A DNA stretch of 64,000 bases from Periplaneta americana (lineage: Eukaryota; Arthropoda; Insecta; Blattodea; Blattidae). The notes under the pieces were generated by a model, which searched no databases, was not told where the DNA came from, and saw only the letters and a program-made list of their open reading frames with translations. Each line of letters starts with the position of its first letter. The first letter of the stretch is position 1. Shown piece after piece: positions 32,991-44,237 of the stretch. The stretch covers positions 61,676,892 to 61,740,891 of the forward strand of contig NC_091119.1 of the NCBI RefSeq assembly GCF_040183065.1, in the 5' to 3' direction. The translations under genes were made by a program, and so were the position numbers.

Positions 32991-34382
32991 TTGAGTCGGT
33001 TAGAGTCATAACTCACATGCTCCAAAAATGAGAAATTGAGATACCGTTATATTCCCATGCAGTTATCTGCGAAGAGCACGATTCAGAGGTTTATTTTTCA
33101 CATTTCTTACATGATGCTTGTGTAAACTGGCCACAAACTTCCCGGTTTCTGTCAAAAGTCTCATGATCCACAGGATCTTGTGAGTTCTGTTGTATAGCGC
33201 TTCTCGACGAATCGCCAATCAGTATTTCCTTCCCGCTTCTCTACTTGTTGTTGTGTAGAATAGTGTTGTGGATGAGTATCTTACATGTGCCTTGTATTTT
33301 TATAAATATCAGTGAATTTAGCGGCTGTAATTGAGCATTTTGTAAGCGTAATTTATGGAAGAGAACGTATTACAGGTTGGAAAAAGAGGACGACCACGGA
33401 AATGTATAGCAGCTCCAGAAATAACGAAAAGAAACCAGGCCAAATTAGCAAGGTTAATATTCTTTTCTGATTCTGCTTAGCTCCTACTGATGTATTGCTA
33501 AATTAAGCAGGTCCTAGTATTTTATCACAATTCTAATATATTCAAGTTCTACATGTATGTCATTGGTGGTGCCGTGAATAATAATCAATTGGACAATACT
33601 GAACATATGTGCGAATTGATGCAGGCAGATATTAGTCTTGTGATATAAAGGAACGTATAACGAAAATTTGAGTTTCAATCAAATTTACGATCAGTATTTC
33701 TTTTATAGGTTGTAAATTGAGGGCTCGACTCGAATAAGGGGAGAACCCGCTTTTCTAAGAAAATTTAGTTTTTTTCTCGTCTCTAGAATGTTGTGTCATA
33801 ATTGCAATAACTCTGGCAATAGATTAGCCCACTGGAATTTAAATTTACACCATAAATTCTCAGACTGTTCTGAGGATACTTAATGTCCCTATTCCAAGAT
33901 TTGTGATTTATCCTTCTCTCTGACTGGACCCCTCAATTTATATTGTACTATATTATTTTGTAAAATGTACTCAACTGAAAAATTTAATAATAAAATTAGA
34001 CACCTATTCTTCTACGTTGAATTTAAAAATATGCTTGAGATAATGTTATTGTGTAATATTTCAATTTGTTACTGTCAAATCCCACATGATCTCAACTGGT
34101 CATTATCTAAACTGACATGTTCCAAACGGAGTACTCTCAGAACAGTCATGATCTGAAGGTCATTGTCAAAACTCGTATGATTCATAATTTAAAGCTAAAT
34201 AACTTTTACTCCTGTATAAATAAATACGGTTACAAATCTGAATAGCAGTTTTTAATCATTGCTCTTTCATTTATTAACCTTCATTGTGAAGAAAATGGGC
34301 TCCAAGTATTATAAATATGTTTTCCCTCATTTGTGAAATTTTCATTTTTGGAACATGTGAGTTATGACTCTAACCGACTCAA
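32991..34382 (+). mobile_element. TIR element with an AT-hook exon, 1.4 kb
   Basis: The left end TTGAGTCGGTTAGAGTCATA continues ACTCACATGCTCCAAAAATGA. The right end is its complement, with one change in 40 bp. Near the right end two diverged direct repeats (about 34086-34180) share CATGATCT...GGTCATT and ACATGTTCCAAA, echoing the TIR. It carries one small coding exon at 33355 and no transposase. Target duplication not evident; superfamily unknown. Confidence 0.82.
33355..33452 (+). CDS. Possible first exon encoding an AT-hook (KRGRPRK)
   Basis: From ATG 33355: 32 full codons reading MEENVLQVGKRGRPRKCIAA and on through a lysine-rich helix to KLA. Then comes the sequence CAAG/GTTAAT, a plausible splice donor at 33453. 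Without splicing the frame stops at 33480. GRPRK is the core of an AT-hook, which binds the minor groove of AT-rich DNA. I infer a remnant of a DNA-binding protein of the parent transposon. No second exon is recognised between here and the right TIR. Confidence 0.4.
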
Positions 34383-34798
34383 TCATTCACATACGGAGCT
34401 GTATTGTGTAGAATAAGAGTTTTAACAATACCCTGCATTAGAACTCCTAACACCAGCATGTTTCTTTTGTTTATTCTATATTTTTAACGCTTTTACGATT
34501 GTTTGTTAAGTAACTTATGATTTTGTGTTACATTATTGAGTTATTGAACATTTTTCGAATTTTATAGTCATGTTTACTCATTTGTACTAAGCAAAGTATA
34601 CATCTTTTCGAAAGAAATTATTTGTTTTTGATAATATTTGGAGGTCTTTCATACTCGAATCAGTTTGTCAGTAATAAAGAAAATTGCAGCAGGCTGATGT
34701 AGGTTAGCTGCTACCTGGACGTTTGGAATGAGACACATCAATTACACCGAGGCTTCTGATAACGGCTTGAAATGTACATCTAGCTTGAAGGTAGCAAG
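34383..34798. other. No gene seen
   Basis: AT-rich spacer up to the CAGGGTGCGAAATC motif at 34799. Confidence 0.5.
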
Positions 34799-34812
34799 CA
34801 GGGTGCGAAATC
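34799..34812 (+). repeat. CAGGGTGCGAAATC motif, also at 39997-40010
   Basis: The same 14 bp occur at both edges of the region holding the hAT pseudogene, but in direct rather than inverted orientation. Each could be a hAT-like end from a different element. Weak evidence. Confidence 0.35.
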
Positions 34813-34899
34813 GTTAAAAGTTGGTGGGGAGAAAAGAATTTTTACCTTTACCTTACGTGTAGTGGTTTGGGAAGTTACAAATACATATGATTTTTAAAT

Positions 34900-36655
34900 A
34901 TGGTAAATATTGGTAATTTCTTGATAATTTCATGAAAATTAATTTAAAATGCAAATGTGTAAATATATCCTTATTCCGATTTTTTCATCTAAAAGACGAT
35001 AATTTGCTGTACAAATTTGGAGACGTAAAAGATTGGACACGTTCTTGAACAAGTGCCAAAAACCACTTTTACAACTTAAGCTAAAGGGTTGGTTATTTCG
35101 TGATAACCTTGGTAATTTCGTGATATTATATTGATAATTTCGTGAGAGGTAGAAGAATTGTGGAACAATTCATTAAAGTCAAATGAAATTCTCATTTATT
35201 GTTACAAGACTTCAAACATAGTAATTCAGTCTAATATTCATAGCAAGAAAACATAGAAATACAAATCAACACATAATAAGAATGAAATCAAAGTAAAAAT
35301 TTGAATTGAAAACGCATCTCCTTTGCCCTGAAAGGGTAAACACTTTTATTACGGACTTTACTATAGCCTATATTACTAGCTTAACTCCAAAAGTAATGCA
35401 TAACATATTTCTAAAAATTATATTTTTATCCTAAAGCTTTGCTATTTTCACAGAATGTAGATACATCCTTTAGGAACCAAATGGCATTTTTCCACATAAT
35501 CCCCGTCCCTTTCAACTGCCTTACATAACTTAGGAACGAGGGCCTGTAGACCAGCACGGTAAAAGTCTGGACCAACACGTCTGAGCCACTTTTTAGCAGC
35601 GTGCACAAGGGAGTCATCTTCTAACCTCGTTCCGCGAAGGGATCCTTCAGTTTACCAAAGAGATGGTAATCGCACGGTGCCAGTTCAGGACTGTAAGACG
35701 GATGTTTCAGTGTTGTCTATCCGAATTTTCTGATCTGGTCTGTGGTCTTGTGACTGACATATGGCTGTGCGTTTTCTTGCAATAATATAACATCCTGCTT
35801 CTCCCGATGTCGTCGAACACGACTCAGTCGAGCTTGAAGTTTCTTGAGAGTTGCCGCATACACGTCAGAATTAATGGTGGTTCCGTGTGGCATGATGTCC
35901 ACAAGCAAGAGTCCTTCTGAATCGAAAAACACTGTACCCATAACTTTTCCTGCCGAAGGTGTACTTTTGAATTTCTATTCCTTTGGTGAATTTGCATGAT
36001 GCCACTCCATTGTCTGCGTCTGTCTCCGGTCCAAAATGGTGGAGCCATGTTTCATCTTCTGTCACAATTCTTGCAAGTAAGTTATCTAGCACTTATCATT
36101 GGCACTTAGCATGATAACAAATCAAACAGAAGCTACACTGAACCCATTGCGTCCCCCTTTTCTTATTTTGTTATCACATCTTATCTTTAGATTTCTAAAA
36201 TTCGTATTGTAATACAATTTTTAAAATATTATAAAATGTAACGCTTAATACTCAACAAAATTTCGCCTCAAACAGCTAAGATTTCTATCAGTAAAGCTAA
36301 GCCTTTATGGCGATTACAGCTGTATCTAAAATTCCAAAAACATTTCCTAAAATTTCATGAAGATATAATAAATCATTGCTTACCTTTAGTAACAAGCCTG
36401 TAATGTAATTACAAACATCTACAGAATTTGTACGCCTGAGAAGTCGACGCTAACTTGCCCTCTCCAAACATAGAAGCTCACTGAAGCAGCTACAATAGTC
36501 ACACAAAGCGTAGCTGTATGTTTTTGGAAACCGGACAACATATGCAAACCCTTGGAGTAAATTTGAATCTCGTAACACCATTGGTTAGTTCACGAAAGAG
36601 CAAAGAAAAAGTATCACGAAATAACCACTGCCAAGAAATTACCAATGTTTACCCT
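34900..36655 (+). mobile_element. AGGGTAAAC TIR element, copy B, with nested mariner
   Basis: The same layout as 8907-10653: left end ATGGTAAATATTGGTAATTT (mutated), right end ...ACCAATGTTTACCCT. Subterminal GGTTATTTCGTGATA repeats and the nested mariner are in the same place and orientation. Size is within 10 bp of copy A. Confidence 0.85.
35375..36095 (-). pseudogene. Mariner transposase, dead, inside element copy B
   Basis: Minus-strand pieces: LLARIVTEDETWLHHFGPET (first catalytic D present), VFFDSEGLLLVDIMPHGTT, LKKLQARLSRVRRHREKQDV, then ILLQENAQPYVSHKTTDQIR, where the second catalytic D is E. After frame changes the C-terminal block continues to the stop near 35490. The N-terminus is missing, as in copy A, so the truncation predates duplication of the host element. 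Inactive. Confidence 0.88.
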
Positions 36656-38407
36656 AAATTCAATGAAAAAATTGCCATTTTAAAAGAAAAGTAGATGTTA
36701 AATATGTCAAATAAAAGTCAGCTTACCTTAAAGAAAAATGTTGAGGTGGTACTGCTCCTTCCTCCTTTCCTTTAGCGAGTAAGACTGATCTGCCGAATGA
36801 TGTCCGGAGGTGGCCCATCCATCTGCGGCGGTAAAGGCATCCCACAAATTCAGTGGCTGCCCATTAAGTTTAATTGTCATTAGAGACTGTAAAGTTTTCA
36901 CCAACAAACGATTTCTTTCGGCAGTTTTGATGGTATGAGCAACGCTGAAACCTCGTTCACACGCGGCAGTTGACAGAGGCACTGAACGGACTTTCCGTAT
37001 TAATTTTTGCAGATTAGACGATGCATTTAAGGTTAGAGAGCCTGATTTGTACTCTCTCCATTGTGACACAGCAGTGTCACCACCCAAACCAAGCAATTCA
37101 ACTGCTTTATATGCGTCAGAATTACCGTACATACCACTTTTACCGCTAATTTTATTTTCTTAAAAACCTGAGAAACTCTTCATCACTTCACTTGAAGGAA
37201 ACCTTCTTTCAAGTTCATTTATTAAACCTTGAATTATTTGTCGCCTTATTTTGTCAAACTCTCTGTTTTCACCTTCATCTTCAGGTTGAAGTTTACAGTA
37301 TGTTAAGTAATTTTCTTTGCAAAGACTCAACAAGCATTTCTTTAAGAGTTTGTGTTGCGGAATTAATTTTATTCTCTATTTCACTGTAAGAAACAGACTC
37401 TTTTTGAATTTTTGTACTAACTGGAGACAGAACATATGATATATCTAATAAGAAACCCAGCAATATAATATTTTTTCTCAGTGAAAGCTTTTTATAAAAC
37501 CCTGCCAATTTACAACGATCTCTACTTAATAATTCACGGCTTTCAGATTCTAAGTTTAGGAACTGCATGATACAACAAAAATCTTTGAACACTGCCAACA
37601 AAGCATCTTCTCACTAGAAATTCAACGAATATGAAACAGCTTTTTAACTTTCAGATAACCCGTGATGCCTATAGCCGCCTCAATGTTTTTAAGTTTTGCA
37701 GTTGTATGTGGTTTACTGAAAATTTTATAAAGTTCATCTACAAGCATTCAAAGTTATGAACAGCATTGACGTCACTAAAAACTTGATCAGAAACAAGGTC
37801 CATCTTATGAGCCATACAATGTAGACTACACTAATCAGGTGTGGAGATATGTTTCTCCTAATTCTAGCTGCAACACCTTTTTTACCAGTAAACACTGCCG
37901 CTCCATTTGAACCAAATCATACAAACTTTCCTTTAAGAATTTCCACACTTTCTTCTGAGAAAGCTTGGATAATTTTTTCTTCAAGAGACTTTGCATCAGC
38001 ATTTTCCTCTGGTACTAGTTTATAGAAACAGCAGCATGCGTTATTTTGTTCGTTCACATACCTATGTAACATATAAATTCAAGTGTTTTTCAGAAAACCT
38101 ATCGGTTGACTCATCCACAGAAATGGAAAAAAAGTCAGTCGATTTAAAAAAAATTAACCAATTTTAAAAGTAATTGTTCAGCAATAAAATTAGTCATTGT
38201 TGCTGCGGTCTTATCTGTATGAGGATGTGTCCCCATATCTAGCCATTCGCAATTTGTAGCTGTATAAGTTCTGGATGGTCACGAAAATTCCACCCTCTTT
38301 TTGCGGCCACATCAACTGATCGTAACATCTTAACAGTTACATCTAATTTTTCCTTTTGATTTTTTAAGTGTAGCTCATGAGCATTTACTGTACATGTTTC
38401 TAATAAT

Positions 38408-38523
38408 AGTTTTTAATAATAGTTTTATTTTCCCCTGGCAGAGTTAAGGGCATCAGGCCTTCTCTTCATCCAGGATCAAATCACATACAGAAAAATACAT
38501 ACCGGTATACAAATATTAACTTA

Positions 38524-38582
<59 letters not shown>

Positions 38583-39082
38583 CAAATAGCATTAAAAAAG
38601 AGAGATTGGATACATATACACAATCAGTATTAACTTAAATATAATAATAAAAAAGAAAAAAGGAGACTGAATAAATAAATAAATAAATAAATTTAGCCTA
38701 CTAGATCCCGTAAGGGCAAGGGCCTCCTGATTGACAGGGCTTGGCTCAGTAGACTTCACTCGTTAGGTGAGCCGATCCTAAGGAGTGCTCTATGTACACA
38801 AACACTATATGCACTTGTAAGATTCGCACCACACTATACACTGAGGACGGTGGCATCTAGATTTCTCCATAGCTGTCTGTATACATAATCATAAACAGGA
38901 AAATACATTCTAGTATACAAATATTAATTTAAAAAAAGAATTAATACATATGAATATAATATCACAACTAAAGGAATAGTAGGCCTACAATTAGTATGAT
39001 CAGCACAGAACGGGTTACATTGAGACAATGACATTTACCTAGATATTAGTATTAATGAAAAAATTAAGTAATGACTGTATAA

Positions 39083-39122
<40 letters not shown>

Positions 39123-39400
39123 AATTATACCTATAAAACTAATTCTGTGCATTTAAAATATTTCTAATCAGCCTAATTTTAAACAACTGAGGACTAAGAC
39201 TACCACTGATTTCCAGCGGCAGTGAATTCCATGGGCGGGCCATGGCTATTGAGAAAGAACTAGAGTACAGAGATGTCTGATGACGTAGTGTTGATAGCAA
39301 CAGATTGTGCTGTGAACGTGCATTACGATTATGATGTGAAGCTAGGAGAGTAAACCGAGAAGCAAGGTAGTTGGGTGTGGAATCTAGGATCTGCTTTTTT
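38408..39400 (-). pseudogene. CR1-like LINE fragment inserted in the hAT gene
   Basis: Minus strand from 39395: ILDSTPNYLASRFTLLASHH, NARSQHNLLLSTLRHQTSLY, MARPWNSLPLEISGSLSPQL, FKIRLIRNILNAQN, stop at 39139. The 3' UTR carries (TAA)n tracts at 38528-38580 and 39086-39118 and an internal duplication (TATACAAATATTAACTTAAA at ~38506 and again ~38919). The 3' end CTTAACTCTGCCAG (complement at 38438) is shared with the copy at 49567. Confidence 0.82.
38528..38580 (+). repeat. (AAT)n microsatellite
   Basis: Uninterrupted AAT units within the 3' UTR of the LINE at 38408-39400; a second run is at 39086-39118. Confidence 0.95.
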
Positions 39401-40010
39401 TGCATATTTTTTCCTGCTGCACACAATCCGAATGAATAACACTTTTTTCATGTTTATATATGGCATCAAAGTTCTTCTTACTCTTCTTTGCTATACCGTC
39501 TCCTGACCAAGGTAAATCACTAGATGAAGTTCTAATTGTTTTACATACTTGCTGAGAATGTTTAACGCAAGCACTGCACAACTTCACTAGTCCGTCTTTT
39601 CGTTAGTAGTAGTAAATATTAACCATGGTCGATTTTTCTGCCAAGACGTTGAAAAGTTATTTCCTATCGCACTGTCATCTTTGATGACGTAGGTTCACCT
39701 TCGTCATGGCTTAATACTTTATTTCCATCTTCATCAAAATATAAATACTCCACCTCCGAGATCGCTTCATCACTTCTAGTCATTTTACTTTTTTTCCCCC
39801 GCACATTTTCACTTACCGAATCTTGTACTGTAATATCACCGAATCTACTGATGGTATATTAGTATTAACATTATCACGTTTAAAGAAATGGGTAATTAAT
39901 GCACTTTTTGTACGTTTCATTGCGTTCGTTTTCAGTGTTCGCTCGTCTGTTTCAATAGATAGACTGACAACAGTCATTTACAGTTTCTTTCACCGCCAGG
40001 GTGCGAAATC

Positions 40011-41203
40011 CCGGGGGGGGGGGATGGGTAGGATTTCCCCCCACCAATGATTTTATCCCAAGAACTTCCCCCCCCACTAAAATATCCCGGAGGGCGGTTT
40101 ATTAATTATAACGAGCGAAACATACACTACTAAAAATATTTTCATTTCATGAATCATTTTTCATTAAATGACTAAAAATAATGCATTAAACTTTATGAAA
40201 TCAATTAAAATATCAGAAACAATCGATTGGAAATATTGAATTCGCTTCGCTTTGGTAATGTTGTATACTAGCCCCAGTCAATCGAACCCAGGCATTGTAA
40301 AAGAAAGCGGAAGGCTTTGAGACGACGACAATGTTAAACGGAAGGCTTTGAGTTATAATGTGGCTGTGGATTGTAATTAGTTTATTACAAAAGCATCTGC
40401 TCTAGGTATCCTACAAGCAAAACTCAGTTCGGACTCCTCGAAGCGCGCATGCTACACCCCTCTTACTCTCCTACAGTTAGGCGTGAGAGCATGCTGGAAA
40501 CGGGAGCATTACGTCATCTGCGCGAGACAGTCACACCCGCTGGTTTCTGCGCACTGAGTTTTCCTTGTTGGATGCCTATAGGAAGGTGGTCAACAGTGAA
40601 AAGCGTTTCATTGTCACTTACAAAGGAAAGCGCCTGGGCTGGAATAGTGATGTGAAGATCGAATGAAATTTATTGCTCACTTCGATGCAGAAGTTTTTGA
40701 TGTGGCTTTGTCACTTAACTACGGAGGTCACCAAAACTGGTGAGGTGATACTATGTTGAATTCACATGGTTTCGTCTAGCGATGAGGAAATTTCTATGAG
40801 TTAGGAATCTGATAGAATAAAGCAATAACTTCAAAATAAAAATATTTCTAAAGTTTATTCAGTTTTATTGATAAAAATGCTGGTTTAAACCCTTGAAGGG
40901 GATGGCAGGTGAAATTTTGGTCATTTTCAGTCAAAAATCACATTTTTGTTTTCTTGTAAAAATGAATCAGCAATTTCTTATTTCTATGTTGAGCAAGTTT
41001 CTGTGCTCTGCTTGCTCAAAAGCATAAAAATTACACAGTATATAGGCCTACATGGCTGCATCCTGGATATTCAATTCCATGCAAATTTATCAAAGGTGTT
41101 TTCTCACAATTTTTTGTTCGCTCATTTCGTCAGGTTCGAAGTGTAAATGCTCTTACAATAGGGATATCTTATGCGAAGTTTTACCGTTAGATGGCAGGAG
41201 AGT
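40011..41203. other. No gene; G/C homopolymers and a hairpin element
   Basis: The G-run at 40013-40023 and C-runs at 40037 and 40068 follow the CAGGGTGCGAAATC motif. The rest is AT-rich without coding signal, apart from the hairpin at 40398-40582. Confidence 0.45.
40398..40582. mobile_element. Small TIR/hairpin element (candidate MITE)
   Basis: The left arm CTAGGTATCCTACAAGCAAA with ACTCAGTTCG and the right arm GCGCACTGAGTTTTCCTTGT with TGGATGCCTATAG are inverted over ~32 bp with mismatches. The interior is GC-richer and contains GCATGC twice. No target duplication checked out. Confidence 0.5.
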
Positions 41204-41215
41204 TCCATGCGGCAC

Positions 41216-41471
41216 GTCCACGCCTGTGGAGTAACGGTTAGCACGTCTAGCCGCAAAACCAGGTGACCCGGGTTCGATTCCCGGTCGGGACGAGTTACCT
41301 GGTTGAGGTTTTTTCCGGGGTTTTCCCTCAACCCAATACGAGCAAATGCTGGGTAACTTACGGTGTTGGACCCCGGACTCATTTCACCGGCATTATCACC
41401 TTCATCTCATTGAGACGCTAAATAACCAAAGCTGTTGATAAAGCGTCGTAAAACAACCCACTAAAAAAAAA
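41216..41471 (+). mobile_element. tRNA-derived SINE, family D, with target duplication
   Basis: A box TGGAGTAACGGTTAGCACGT, B box GGTTCGATTCCC, then the same body and 3' domain as 29355-29611, ending AACCCACTAAAAAAAAA. The target duplication TCCATGCGGCAC is at 41204-41215 and 41472-41483. Confidence 0.96.
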
Positions 41472-41483
41472 TCCATGCGGCAC

Positions 41484-42244
41484 AACATGTTGTAGGGCTA
41501 TATTACGTCATATGCTACAGTTGATTACGTTCTCCCGCTTGTTGGTTTTTTGTGAGTGTCAAAATTATATTTATAATTATTTTCTACAACCTAGTATAAT
41601 TTAATATAATTAAGTATTTTCTTACCTCGTAATCTAATTTGATTTACAATAAATAATAACGTAAACCTGTATACTATTGAGCGATTCCCCTTAAGAGATG
41701 GATGGGGAAATCTGCAGTATGCAGAATGTAGATACGAGTAAATTGAATATTCATGAACCTAACGAGAACTTTGAGAACGAGGTGCACGAATAAGAAAAAA
41801 TAGGAACTTTGTAGAAGGTGAATTTACCTCTTTAATCATTACTATTATAAGTAAAAATAGGATATGCAGCCACCAATATGTTCTTTTGCAGGGAAGGGAC
41901 TATCGAGATTGAATTTCTCGTATTTTTTCTCTAGTTGCAGAAAGATCAAATGGAATGTTTGATAAGATGATATAATAGGTAGGTTAAGAACATGTAGTTT
42001 TGAATACTGTGTAGGATGATTTTGAAAATTTGAAGTAAAAACATGGTTTTAATAATTAGTCTACAACACATTAGAAACACTATTCACGAAATGGATTTCA
42101 CTATGGATCGTCCTGGATAATAAACATCCCAGTTAATAGATAGTTCATTGCAGGCGTAAACTACGGAAACTCCTACAAGTAATGAATATAATCTAAGCTA
42201 AAATAGCTGACTGTCGAGGTTGCAAATGTTTTTATTTTTATTTT
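41484..42244. other. No gene seen
   Basis: AT-rich spacer between two family D SINEs. Confidence 0.5.
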
Positions 42245-42497
42245 ATTTTAGTAGGTTATTTTACGACGCTTTATCAACATCTAAGGTTATTTAGCGTCTG
42301 AATGTGATGAAGGTGATAATGCCGGTGAAATGAGTCCAGGTTCCAGCACCGAAATTTACCCAGCATTTGCTCATACTGGATTGAGGGAAAATCCCGGATA
42401 AAAACCTCAACCAGGTAACTTGCCCCGACCGGAAATCGAACCCGGGCCACCTGGTTTCGCGGCCAGATGCGCTGACCGTTACTCCACAGGTGTGGAC
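42245..42497 (-). mobile_element. tRNA-derived SINE, family D
   Basis: All blocks occur in reverse: TAGGTTATTTTACGACGCTT, TTATTTAGCGTCTGAATG, GATAATGCCGGTGAAATGAG, B-box complement GGAAATCGAACC and A-box complement CGTTACTCCACAGG. Target duplication not clear. Confidence 0.92.
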
Positions 42498-43425
42498 ATG
42501 GTTTTATTAATTTTTTTCTTTTTCCTCTTCCAAAATGAAACTGAAGCCAGCAATTCCTTACTCGAAGTAGTTATTTTTTTTTAATAGCTAGCACTTTCGA
42601 GGCGCAATTTAATTAGTTAAATGTTTTAAGATTTAAAGCATATATTCAGAATATTTCGGGACCTGAATGAAAACAAAAGGCTTTCCCTGGTTTTTACTAT
42701 AGCAAAAATTTGGCATTTTGAGTTGTTTTTAAGAGTATTTAATGTACTAATACACTACGTAAATTCTCAATGTTTATATACCGGATAACAAATGCACACG
42801 CAATGCGCATCCCTCAAAGTACATGCGCGCTATCTGTTGGTAGTAGTTCAGGATATCCCTATTTCCATGCTAGGAACATGACATTTTTACTGCATGTTCT
42901 ATACACTGTGATTAACAAATTAGCGAATGAGTTTTATGAGTAAATGAATACTTTTTGAAATTAAAAAATGAAATATTTGTAGTGGGAATGGAAAATGTTT
43001 TATTTTTAAGTATGCAGTGGTTATAAATTCTTCCCCCTTTTGTAGTAAAGATATAGCAAAAATAATGAGTGCTGTTTTTCTAAATATGTCACTGGTCTTT
43101 CAAAAACAATTTCAAACATTTTACTCAAAAATTGAGCGACACATTTCATTTGGACTATGCAAATTTTTTCAGAATATTTTTGTTAATAACTCAGAAACTA
43201 ATTGACTCACAGAAATGAAACTTCACCACATCATTATCTATCATGCCGTGATTATGTGTACAAAAATAAGGACTATCTTGAAAAATGTAGAAAATGTAAT
43301 AAAAATTTCACCCATCTAGTAAGGCTTGTGATCTACGATCTGAATTACAGTTTATAGTCAGTCTTGTTCATCAACCTTTATGAAACTATGTCGATTATTT
43401 GCAGCTTAACATGCAATGTGTTGGC
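42498..43425. other. No gene seen
   Basis: AT-rich spacer; small frames only. Confidence 0.5.
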
Positions 43426-43680
43426 CCACCGGTGTAGCTCAGTCGGCAGAGGTGCTTTCCTTCTGCTCTGGAGCTCCGATCGGGCACAGTTCGATTCTCG
43501 CTTGGGCTGATAACCTGGTTGGGTTTTTATGAGGTTTTTCCCAACTGTAAGACGAATGTCAGGTAACTTATAGCGAATCCTTGGTCTCATCTCATCAAAT
43601 ACCATCTCGCTATCACCAATTCCATCGACGCTAAATAACCTAGTAGCTGATACAGTGTCGTTAATTAACCAACTAAAAAA
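43426..43680 (+). mobile_element. tRNA-derived SINE, family A
   Basis: CCACCGGTGTAGCTCAGTCG head with A box, degenerate B box AGTTCGATTCTC, the body GATAACCTGGTTGGG and the 3' hairpin CGACGCTAAATAACC...CAGTGTCGTTAATTAACC with A6 tail. Target duplication not clear. Confidence 0.93.
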
Positions 43681-43734
43681 TGAAATGTTACGTCAACTGA
43701 CTCTATCAGCAGAAGTATTTCTTCCATTTACTTA

Positions 43735-44237
43735 AATGAAAAAAAGGTAATTTCTTTTTCTAAATTATTTTTGAACCGCATGCGATGACGTCTCATTAGT
43801 ATTTCTTCTTCCTCTAGCCATTTCAATACACTATCAAATTTTTCTTTCTTCTGGACCTCTGTTGATGCGTCTAATCCGCTGGTTTTCTTTGCCTAAGTCT
43901 AATATTAGCTACAATACATGGATTTGTATAGTATGTATTTCCCTTTGTAAAATATTTTCATTACTTAATATTCTCCATTTTTGTGTTAGAGGATATTCCA
44001 TTGCACCAAAAATATTTATCAATAATTTATTTCCTTTCAAAGATTTTAAGTTTTTGTTTTTCATGTCTCCCAAGGTCTCCCAAGCGTAAGTTAGGCTTGG
44101 AGCAGGCTTAATTGTTAATTTGTATATTATGCATAATTTACTTTTTATAGGCATTATCTTTCTTTTAAAATATCTGAAATAGTAGAGTAACATTTATTGC
44201 CATTTCGGATTCTTCCATTATTTCTATCCTTCACCTT
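43735..44237 (-). pseudogene. LINE RT C-terminal part, source of the 98-bp satellite
   Basis: On the minus strand, just beyond the first satellite unit, the translation reads VFTTNNKVKD, then GNKCYSTISDILK. In the next frame it continues KSKLCIIYKLTIKPAPSLTY, AWETLGDMKNKNLKSLKGNK and onward with stops. This is the region after the RT thumb of a LINE. The satellite unit immediately upstream translates to the preceding residues of the same protein (VNKHTFEEAEYLKYLDTVFT), so the array is inside this LINE. Inactive. Confidence 0.75.

Larger units (their letters stand above)
36728..39785 (-). pseudogene. Second hAT transposase (KIAA1586-like), broken and interrupted by a LINE
   Basis: The start is near 39785 (MTRSDEAISEVEYLYFDEDG). 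A stop and frame change are followed by a C-x-x-C zinc-finger-like segment (LCSACVKHSQQ) and SDLPWSGDGIAKKSKKNFDA at 39587-39400. A LINE (38408-39400) interrupts. On the far side the protein resumes with ETCTVNAHELHLKNQKEKLD, then through stops to EILKGKFVWFGSNGAAVFTG (second-aspartate region with D replaced by N, ~37900). Next is SREL...LRKNIILLG (37601-37293), ending with the dimerisation block SVPLSTAACERGFSVAHTIK at 37132-36728. Many stops; long dead. Confidence 0.82.
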
